Assembly: GCA_021397845.1 (NCBI GenBank)
Contig: CM038044.1
Location: forward strand, 59,495,851 to 59,559,850
Origin: Areca catechu
Lineage: Eukaryota > Streptophyta > Magnoliopsida > Arecales > Arecaceae
Reading direction: 5' to 3'
DNA length: 64,000 nt
Shown here: positions 56,273 through 64,000 of the stretch, in pieces
How the letters are laid out: every line of letters begins with the position of its first letter
How positions within the stretch are numbered: the stretch's first letter is position 1
Position numbers and translations under genes: made by a program
Notes under the pieces: model-generated
Databases searched by the model: none
What the model saw: the letters and a program-made list of their open reading frames with translations, nothing else
Told to the model about the DNA's origin: nothing

Positions 56273-57705
56273 TGATGTGGGCACTAGAATCATACACAGA
56301 TTACTGGGCCCTATTTGGTTTACCTATCCATGTGTCAAATTTTGTAATCAACTAGAATTGAGTTTTGTAACAAGTTGAGGTTAGTTGATTTGTCTCAACC
56401 CTTAACCTAGTCATTATTTTGAGTCTGTATATCAGTTATGAGTCCAATATGAGCTCAATTTTTGTACAAGAGAGGAGGTTACCATATTTTGCAGTTCCAC
56501 CAGGCCACATCTAGGAGTCAGAGGCCACTACATCAGCCCATTGGATTTTGTGTGACAACCCAGGATCTAAGATGCTTCCGAAATTCTTGATTCCTTCCAG
56601 ATGCCATGCAGATGCCCAGATTCCCTTCCAGATGCTAGAGCATAATATCATAACAGGGCACCCATGATTCCAGAGGTCCACCTACATCCAATCTTAAAGA
56701 AATCAAGCCCAGGTACCAAGCCCAAGCCCTTAAGAATCAAGATTCTAGGGAATATTCCTGCTACCAGGCTAACATGCCACCCCAGCTTCCAAAGGCCAAA
56801 ACCCATGCACCCAAGCCCCTTTGGGCTGCCCCATTGCTGCTCCTAGAGGCCCAACATGCCCTCCTAGGCATCCTTGAAGTATTGACCAAGTCCAAGAGGT
56901 GTCCTTGAGTGGAATAGTCAAAGCATGAAGGAAAAAGGAGAAGACTAGGTCAATTCCTAACCTAATGGTGATTTGTTTTTCTAACCTAGCTAGGAAAGGA
57001 CTTGTATTCCAATTGAAAAGAAGACTTGTAATCCAAGTTAAAATGGTTAGTGAGGGCATGGGAACTCTATAAATACCCCACCACTCCACCTCTTGAAAGA
57101 ATCTTTTTCTTATGAATACAACTTGCTGAAATTTTGAGTTATTGCCTTGTGTTAGTATTTTGTTTTGGTTCTTTGGTTGTTGTTCTTGTGCTTCGACGAA
57201 TTCCTTGCTGCCCTAGATTCCTTCCACACCCTAACTCACTGCCATCCAAGCCTTCACACATCCAAGAAGAAGTGCCCTAGGCCGCTAAGCAAGGAGATCT
57301 TCAACAAGCTTCGAACAGCCATCTTCTGACCCTAATCCTAATTTCTTTCAATCCATAATTCCTTTTCTTATTTTTAAATTACTATTTTGATTAACCCTGA
57401 CACTTGTAGGATATCCGAGGTGCTTCCCCACCCCTGAGGAGGCATTCTTTATTGCCCGGACCACCCAGATCAGCTATCAGATTTGAGGGAAACAAGGCTT
57501 CTTCTTCCATGCTCCGATCAGAGTTGTGAGTGATCTCTTATACTACTGATATTATTATCTCTGACTGGTATGAAACCTTCCCTTCTCTTATTATCTGATT
57601 TGCTTGAAGTTAACTATCCTAAGCCAAGAATTTCTCAATTTTTGGGTCCTGTCTTTTAGTTATCTTTCATGATTCAGCCTACGACAAGTTGATTCTTAGA
57701 ATTAC
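56273..57705 (+). repeat. D 3' LTR, truncated, with the empty site of B
   Basis: It starts TGATGTGGGCACTAG and follows the 5' LTR to about GATTCTTAGAATT. The last 130-140 bp present at 49960-50101 are missing. Near 56880-56910 GACCAAGTCCAAGAGGTGTC shows the B insertion site without the insertion. The TATA box is at 57068. The ORF at 56769-57089 (minus) is a shadow. Confidence 0.87.
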
Positions 57706-58785
57706 GACAATGAAATGATGCAACCAAGCATGCAAAAGAGAATGAAAATGCTAGTATAATCTAGGGTTTTTTAGACCTAGAGACAAAAATTGGATTGGTC
57801 AGCTCAACTTACACCTAACCTAATAGCTAATCCTTCCACTCGCTAGGTAGGGAGTGGGAGTGTGGGAGGCCCCCACTGCTTTCGCAGGGACCCAATTAAA
57901 GACTACAGCACCACTTAGGTCGTTTGACTCTGGATCCCCAGCCATAGACACCAGCTTTCAGTAATAGCTAAGAGGTTAAATGTACTAGTTGGCCCACATA
58001 GCTCGACCTGACCTGTTGATGTCTCCTAGCCCACTAGGGCAAATTAGGTCAAATTGATTTTAATTAGGCTTGGGTTAGTATGATGATGGTGGTTTTGGGC
58101 CCAGGATAGGTGATGAAATCTTGCCCTAATATGAGATAGAGAGTTTCCCTTTAGACTTGGTTAAGAATGATGGCAATCAATGGACTTGATGCAATCTAAA
58201 AACAATCAGAAAAATAAAATATTTTTTAATTATTTTATCATGTGTCAAATTAAATTTAAGTTAACTAAGGTTAGCAAACAAGGTTTGGCTTGGGATTGGG
58301 GGTTTGGAAGTTGATTAGGTTAGGTTGAGTTATGTATGCAGAAATGGCAGAAATCAAAAAAATTATGGATCAAATGATGCAAAATTTGACACAGATCCTG
58401 ATGCATAAAAAAATCAAAAAAAATCTGGAATAGAGGATGGATAGTTGTAATAAGACCTACAAAATTTTATATAGAAAAAAATCATATGATGATGCAAACC
58501 TAGGGTTTTCTAGACTACTATAGAAATTATCAAGATTCTATTAGGGTTTCCATTATGCCAAATTCTAGAGATTTAGGGTTTTAGTAAAAATAATTAAAAA
58601 TTTTGATAATTACTAGGACATAACAAAGGACATGCAGTGTAAATTTCACAAAAAAACAAATTGTTTATGTTATCAAAATCAGATGAATCTTAGACAACTA
58701 ATGCAGTGGATAGAATACAGAATTAGGGTTTATGAATGCGATGCAAATAAAAAACTATCCTAAACCTGATCTAATATCAAACTAA
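57706..58785 (-). mobile_element. D3: inverted leader of a D-type chromovirus
   Basis: This is the reverse complement of D leader sequence (about 51178 back to 50108). It includes the shared cassette at 57841-57953 and a decayed primer site at 58768-58779 (minus strand TGATATTAGATC). It starts abruptly at the truncated D 3' LTR. No gag is present. Confidence 0.8.
57841..57953 (-). other. Shared leader cassette, D3 copy
   Basis: The same arrangement as D on the opposite strand: GCTAGGTAGG, GTGTGGGAGGCCCCC, GGGACCCAATTAAAGAC and ATAGACACC. Confidence 0.6.
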
Positions 58786-59038
58786 TGCAGGATGACTCTA
58801 AGAATGCTAAATATGTAGCAAAAGTAGTAAACTAATTTTTTTTGTGGTTTTTAGATTTAGGTTTGATGGCTAATTTCTCAAAGCAAAGTAAAGAACTAGC
58901 AGGTATTCAACAATTCTAACAATCAACTTGTCGCAGGCTGAATCATGCAAGATAACTAAAAGACAGGACCTGAAAATTGAGGAATTCCCAGCTTAGGATA
59001 GTTAACTTCAAGCAAATTAGATAATAAGAGAAGGGAAG
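58786..59038 (-). repeat. D3 5' LTR, terminal part
   Basis: The reverse complement of the last 250 bp or so of the D 5' LTR, for example GCAGGCTGAATCATGCAAGA and GGGAAG at the break. It is cut at 59038 by the start of D2. The rest is expected to the right of D2, outside the window. Confidence 0.78.
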
Positions 59039-59299
59039 TGGTGCGGGCACCAGACTCAGAAGAAGACTTCAGTGCTCCATCTGGATCTCTGATTGACCTT
59101 GTTCGAAGAATTAGGGTTTTCTGGTTTTGTGATAAGGGTTGACTTGGTCAACTCAATTTTAGTCTTGAGTCTGTAATTTAAATTTTGTTGAGTCATGTTG
59201 ACTCAGTACAAGTCCTAGTAGTGGCCTAGGTCTTCTCCAGGTTGGTGGCATCTTTTTCAAGTCAAGGTCCATGGTGCCACATTTTTCTCCCAGGCTCAA

Positions 59300-59710
59300 G
59301 TAAGTGGGCGCCACACTCCCAGCCACAAGCCAGAGTCCAGGGGGTGCCACATCTCCATCCCAGTGTCTTGGTCCCCACACCCAAGGGAGCAAGAATTTTT
59401 CTTGAAGCCAAAATCAAGGAGGCGCCCCATATATACCTTAAAAGGCCAAGTTAAAGGAGGAAAGAGGCATTTCTTGGGGAGCACTTCAAGGGGGCGCCCA
59501 ATCCATGCCTAAAAAGACCAAAGCAAAGTTGGGAAGAGCCATGACTTAGGGAGAAAGAAAAGGAGGTGTCCAAAAGAGTTGAGCCATGAAATGAATAAGC
59601 CAAAACCTGGGGAGCAAAACTAGGAGGCGCCCAAATACTTCCAAATAAAACCAAGCAAGGAAGGAAAAAATTTTTTCTTGAAGAGCAAGGCTAGGAGGCG
59701 CCACCTACTT
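59300..59710. repeat. Degenerate ~72-bp repeats with GGCGCC cores in D2 U3
   Basis: GGCGCC or a near variant (GGTGCC, GGTGTCC) lies at about 59307, 59342, 59421, 59493, 59565, 59626 and 59697, mostly 61-79 bp apart. Flanks such as TTCTTGGGGAGCAC, GAGGCGCCCAAATACTTCC and CAAGCAAGGAAGG recur in the same order. The array lies just upstream of the TATA box, where enhancer repeats are common in LTRs. Confidence 0.6.
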
Positions 59711-59852
59711 ACAATTTGGAGCCGCCAATCAACACTTATGGAAGCTCCTGGCCGGCCATATGAGAAGGATTTGATTCTACAAGCCTAATTTGAGAATCCA
59801 TCCTGTTAGTCCCATATGGGAAGATGTAAAATCCTGACCTCTTGTAAAGATC

Positions 59853-59860
59853 TATAAAAT
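59853..59860 (+). promoter_or_regulatory. TATA box of the D2 LTR
   Basis: TATAAAAT in ATCTATAAAATAAACCCC, about 880 bp before the LTR end, in the place of the D LTR TATA box. Confidence 0.6.
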
Positions 59861-60735
59861 AAACCCCTCTTGTAAGTTTTAAAGGACAACTGATGAATGA
59901 ATTCAATTTATGTGTGAGCAAACTTTGTGTTTCTCTCTTCCGCATTTGCATTCAGGTGTTGAGCTCCGTGAGGGAGTAAATCCGGGTTCTTTAGGAACCT
60001 TGAGGAGGTGTGAGATCTCCAACCCCAAAACCCTAGGTTAGCCACTTCACTTCCAAACCCTAGCCGCCCATCATCCTCTTCATTCCACCAAACCCTAGCC
60101 TACCCCATCTCTCACGGCCCCTCTATCCAAGTAGTGGCCGACCACCAGCATCCAGGTCCAGTTTGGCTGCTTCGAATACGGAGCAAATCCCAGAGGAAGC
60201 CAGATCAGCATCCAGGAGAATCAGGACTTCAGCAACATCAACATTCAAGTTCTTCTATCTGGTAAATCCTTCCTTGAGTATCTGGTTCCATAAATTGTTC
60301 TTCTTCTTTCCCAGATCTTGAGTTCAGGAGAAGCCAACTCTACCAAAGGACCAGTATTGGAGGATCCATTGCGAAGATATCTGACTCCGGGGATCCAACA
60401 ATCTGTTCAAGAGAGTCCTTCTACTAAACTTTGTGAAGATCACTGCCTGGTCTGTAACACTTCTCTTCTCTTTACTTCTATCCTGTTGAAAGTTCAGAGC
60501 GAAACCCTAGGTCTGGGAGTTTCTCAACCCCCAGCGATCCTTTACTTCTGAACTACTCTGATAAGCTAGTTTCTTTAAATTATGCTTTCAATTATTACAT
60601 AGTTTCTGTTAATTTAGTTTAACTTTCCTTTGAGTCAAAGCCGACTTCTGAAAATATTAAAAAAAAAATTAACAAAAAATTAATTAGTCTTAATTTACTT
60701 CCGCATCGCATCATCTCTTTCGTTCTGCATCATTT

Positions 60736-60749
60736 TGGTATCAGAGCCC
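60736..60749 (+). other. Primer binding site of D2
   Basis: TGGTATCAGAGCCC, a perfect initiator-Met-tRNA match, 6 nt inside the LTR end. Confidence 0.9.
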
Positions 60750-61636
60750 TGTCTAGGGTTTCTGACTTGCTTGCATGTTTTGAGTGTCTCTCTTTTTTAC
60801 TTTGTCTGCTCGAAGTAGACTCCCCAGGACGTCCGGTCCTAGGAACGAAGTGAGGTGCAAGCCTCCTCTTCCCATTCCATGGGGTGTTCCTAGGGCATGT
60901 AGGGGATCCGCTGGGTTACAACTTCGTAGCAGGAATTGTAAACGGGAGAAGCATTCTGTTTTCTTTCTGTAACTGCCCTGTTGCAAGAATTGTTTCTCAT
61001 TATAGGTAATTCCAAATTTCATGATTTTTATTTTTCTTGAACCAGTATAATTGAATCTATTTTATATAATTTTACCGTAATTTATTGGTTTCTGTGAAAC
61101 TTCTGAGAGTTAAATTACAGAAATTCTGTTTCTATGTTTCTGCCATTCAACTTTTGAGTGATTATCTCCTAATTCATCTTAAGGGCAATTGAGCATCTAA
61201 GATAAGGGGAGGAGTTGATAACCTCTCCTTAGCCCAAAACCACCACCCATTCATTCGATCCTAAGCCTAATTTTAAAAATTTATTAGACTTAATTTTCCA
61301 TAGTGGGCTAGGGACACCAACAAGTCGGGTCTAGGCTAATGTTGAGTCAGTTTGTCTAGTTACTCTGTGTGTGCTTTGTACTTAGTGTCTAGAATGGTGG
61401 TTCAGGGATTCTATCCTGAAGGGCTTGTGTGCTGGTCCGTCTACCTGGCCAATCACTGATTGGTGTCTAGGATTGGCATTTAGGGACCTAACACTCCCCT
61501 TACACCTGCCTGGCTGAGTCTCGAGTTACTACAGGCTAGCTTGCCACTCTGATTGGGCATCTAGTTTGGGTTCTAGGTCTAGTTAGCTCGTAGTCGTTTC
61601 AGACGAGTCTTATTTGGTGTGCTTGCTTGCATCATC
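60750..61636 (+). other. Leader of D2
   Basis: Untranslated leader of about 0.9 kb. TCTTAAGGGCAATTGAGCAT and CATAGTGGGCTAGG match the D leader near 50733 and 50863, so the two leaders are homologous. The minus-strand and plus-strand ORFs at 60753-61022 are not supported. The shared cassette lies at 61384-61515. Confidence 0.8.
61384..61515 (+). other. Shared leader cassette, D2 copy
   Basis: AGTGTCTAGAATGGTGGTTC, a TTCAGG/CCTGAA hairpin, CTACCTGGCCAATCACTGAT continuing TGGTGTCTAGGA, GGGACC, ACTCCCC and ACCTGCCTGGCTGA. CCAATC/GATTGG pair with a 3-nt loop, and GGTCC pairs with GGACC around it. Of the gypsy copies it is the closest to copia A. Confidence 0.75.
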
Positions 61637-62845
61637 ATGTCCACCCGGAATGGAGTACCCTACCAACCTGGTCAAACCCAACCTGATTTAGAGGCCATGA
61701 TTAGAACTCTTACCGAAAGTATGACCAAATTGAGTCAGGATATGAATGAGGGTTTTGCCCAGTTTAGAGACCGAGCCCAGGGACTTGAGGAACCTAGGCA
61801 TAGAAATTGGACCCCTGACTCAGAATTTGGTAGACCCCAACCTCACCCACACCCAGAGCCTAGGAGACCTTTATACAAGAATCCTGAACCTAATCATTGG
61901 AGGTTTGATCTAAGAGCCTATGACCATGATCTTGCCCTTGAGTTTAGCCCTAGGAGCCTATACCCATACTTGGTTGACTCAGAGAAGGGACCCATTAGGA
62001 ACATCGAACCTTATGCACCCACTTTTGAAGGAAGACAAGAGACATATATTAAGTGGGAAGAACAAATGGATCGGTATTTTGAGTGCACCAACATATCGGA
62101 ATTAGGACAAGTTAGGTTGGCCAAAACTAAGTTCACCAAACATGCTAGGTCGCATTGGTATGCTATTGAGCATGAGTGTTAACAAAGAAAAGAGGAAATA
62201 TATACTTGGAGAGATATGAGAAGTAAGTTGAGAGATAGGTACCTAGGTAGATCCTATGAGAAAAGACTTTTAGACCAATGGTACCAATTGTGACAAGGTA
62301 ATAGGCCTGTGTCTAAATATATCGAGGACTTCCAGTGGTATGACATGAAATGCAATACCATTGAGACCGAAGCTCAGATCACATCGAGGTTTAGGGTTGG
62401 GTTACACCCAGACATTTATACGAAGCTATGCCTTGAAAAGACCAATAAGTTAGACCGAGCCTACCAAGAAGCCCAAGACTATGAGTGGTCTTTAAGATAT
62501 AACCAATCAAGTACTTTGGACTTAAAGCCAACATCTACCAACTTGAGTCAAGTTCCGATTGATCCGACACATGTAGTGAACCAGACTTTTGTTTGTCAAT
62601 TTCCACTTGTATCACCTCTTGACCAGAAGGATACCAATGAGGAAGAAGGGTTAGGTATGACAAGCCCAGAATCAGTTGACCCGATTACCACTGACCTGAA
62701 ACCCATTGAAGATGGCATCGAGGAAGTATATGATGCTGGCTTGAGTCTAGTTGATGAATATGAGGGGGAAGAACTTGAAGAATGTGACATCGATACTATT
62801 GGTTCCTTACCTGAGGAGACCTTGGAGAGCAACCAAGTGGTATGA
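61637..62845 (+). pseudogene. D2 gag
   Basis: The start is the ATG at 61637 (MSTRNGVPYQ), aligned with D gag; the open frame extends 18 nt upstream without an ATG. A Retrotrans_gag domain spans about residues 115-300, with W-R-D-M-R-S-K-L, RYLGRSYEKRLL, NRPVSKYIEDF and SRFRVGLHPDI. TAA at 62180 and TGA at 62291 break it. Unlike D, no CCHC zinc knuckle follows. Instead an acidic tail (EEVYDAG, EYEGEELEE) like the linker of D leads to TGA at 62843. Confidence 0.85.
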
Positions 62846-64000
62846 CCTAGTTCAGAAATTCAAGAGATTTGTGAGAACCAGGTTCCTTTAGTTAAATACC
62901 CCCAGGAAGAACTCATAGTGTTAGCCCGAGCTATCAGTTCGTATCCTCTAATGACAGTCATTCCCCAAGTACCAATCGAAGATCTTTGCACTAAACTGTT
63001 TAAGTTTGCCCACCCTATGGTAGATCCTCTCCTTAGGATGACTGAATCGAGCCTCTTACAATTGGACCTTGTCCCATGCTCTACCACTAAGGTCTCTCCC
63101 GTAATCTCAGTTGGACATCCTTTTCTTGAGCGGATTCATTCACCCAGTCCAGTAGAAGTCCTCCTTATGGCCCCAGACCCCTTCCTTCGCATGACTGAGC
63201 TACCATTCTATAGAGTATACCTTTCCTCACCCATAGGTCAAATTTCAAGTCTTAAGGTCATCATCCATAGACCCTTCCATGAATCATTCTCTAATCCATC
63301 TCTTGAGAAAGTGGATCATTATTTGCTTAGAGAACAAACCATAACTGTTGCAATCACATGTCCTAGGCTACTCCCCGAACCATCTCTTGATCCATTCCTA
63401 GGAGTAGCAAACTTTTCCTTTCGTAAGGATGACCAGTTGACACTCATAGATCACCATTCAATCCTTCAGGTCACCACCTTTAGTCAGCAGGTAATTCGAG
63501 ACTCCACCTCATATTTCCTTCCTTTCTCTAGGACTTCCAATGCTTCTTACACCATCCAAGTATACTTTGTTGAAGTCTTTAGAGTGAACCACGTGTCAGA
63601 ATCTATTAGGTTTGCCACCTACTTCTGGAAGACCTTGTGGCACCTACTAGGCACCCATGATAAGTTTTCATGCTCTGCATGCCATCCTCCGACCCAAGGT
63701 CAAACCTAGAGAGCCTTAGTTTGTTAGGTTTAGACCTAGGGTTCCTTTGGAATAAAGTCCATTCTTTAGGAGTGCATCATCAGTCTAGTTTAGTTTTTCT
63801 TGACCCTTTACTAGGCTTTGGCTCAGATTTTGGTTTGATTGAGAGCACCAGGAATTGGGATTTGTATTTTGTCCAGGGATGAAATTGCATTCAATGTTTC
63901 GATCAATAGGTCTATAGGCTAGAGTCCCTTTGAAGTTGTTCATGGATATAAGCCTCACACACCACTTGATCTGATTTCACTATTAGCCCACACACACATG
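62846..64000 (+). pseudogene. D2 unrecognised segment fused to integrase pieces
   Basis: In the same frame as gag, 62846-63706 is open for 287 codons. The first two thirds match no family I recognise. It has a loose internal repeat (PLLRMTES, PFLRMTELPF) and is rich in Pro, Ser and Leu. The end reads FATYFWKTLWHLLGT and CHPPTQGQT, the integrase core of D (SYLWKTLWYLLGT, YHPQTDGQT) with the catalytic region altered. After several TAG codons, 63890-64000 again matches D integrase in the same frame (NVSINRSIG, FEVVHGYKP). About 2.5 kb of protease to integrase found in D is missing. Confidence 0.7.

Larger units (their letters stand above)
28672..57705 (+). mobile_element. D: Ty3/gypsy chromovirus, split by copia B
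   Basis: After removal of B and C, D is about 9.1 kb. The 5' LTR is 28672-29274 plus 49168-50101, the primer site is 50108-50119, the leader runs to 51199, gag starts at 51200, and pol with a C-terminal chromodomain ends at the 3' LTR (56273). Protease, reverse transcriptase, RNase H, integrase order is that of Ty3/gypsy; the chromodomain marks a chromovirus, in style nearest the Reina-type group (inference). The 3' LTR is cut short at about 57705 and joined to inverted D3, so no right duplication is visible. The left flank is TTGAT. Confidence 0.9.
59039..60729 (+). repeat. D2 5' LTR
   Basis: About 1.69 kb, ending CGTTCTGCA. The first part shares its start with the D LTR, but most of the body differs. 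It holds a degenerate 72-bp array at 59300-59710, a TATA box at 59853 and a transcribed part rich in CCAAACCCTAGCC. The ORFs at 59159-59654 and 60318-60551 are frames within the LTR with no recognised product. Confidence 0.8.
59039..64000 (+). mobile_element. D2: non-autonomous chromovirus relative, 5' part
   Basis: The LTR 59039-60729 starts TGGTGCGGGCACCAG, like D, and is followed by primer site 60736-60749. The leader contains the shared cassette, gag starts at 61637, an unrecognised coding segment follows, then integrase pieces at the right edge. Protease, reverse transcriptase and RNase H are missing. It is inserted in the D3 LTR. The 3' LTR lies beyond the window. Confidence 0.82.

Noticed and set aside
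59159..59654. Small ORFs around the D2 LTR repeats
   Set aside because: They follow the repeat periodicity of the U3 array, overlap on both strands and have no recognisable product.

Overview
The window is plant nuclear DNA made almost entirely of nested LTR retrotransposons. No host gene, rRNA, tRNA or CRISPR array could be supported. Initiator-Met-tRNA primer sites, multi-kilobase copia LTRs, a chromodomain gypsy element and GT-AG introns in an accessory retroelement ORF point to a large-genome angiosperm. A monocot is my guess only. The many truncated, stop-ridden copies suggest heterochromatin.

Layout. (1) 1-7263, here T1: a GC-rich remnant resembling a Tat-lineage Ty3/gypsy element on the minus strand. 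It has a gag zinc-knuckle remnant near 5000, four minisatellites (93, 81, 63 and 117 bp) and, at the far left, a plus-strand accessory ORF with two introns. (2) 7264-21015, here E1: leader, primer site and 5' LTR of an old minus-strand copia element. Its LTR is split by copia A (9253-19257, plus strand, complete with LTRs, TSD ATTTT). (3) 21016-22401: an E-type LTR fragment and a gypsy integrase remnant. (4) 22402-28671, here E2: 3' LTR and decayed coding region of another minus-strand E copia. (5) 28672-57705, here D: a plus-strand chromovirus. Copia B (29275-49162, TSD TCCAA) sits in its 5' LTR, and copia C (33799-43742, minus strand, TSD GGACC) sits inside the pol of B. The uninterrupted target of B is visible in the 3' LTR of D. 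(6) 57706-59038, here D3: inverted leader and LTR end of a D relative. (7) 59039-64000, here D2: a plus-strand D relative that runs off the window. It keeps gag and a piece of integrase but lacks protease, reverse transcriptase and RNase H.

A, B and C are one copia family. C is the youngest by nesting and has only two in-frame stops in a 1303-codon polyprotein. A and B carry many lesions.

The strongest unexplained signals are in the untranslated leaders. A, B and C each carry four successive hairpins whose stems differ but whose 19-nt loops are nearly identical. A second leader cassette, built around a CCAAT/ATTGG hairpin followed by GGTGTCTAGG and a TGCCTGGCC motif, occurs in the A/B/C copias, in copia E1 and in the D-type chromoviruses, so it crosses the copia/gypsy divide. 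All boundaries and homologies were read by eye; no alignments, folding energies or identities were computed.
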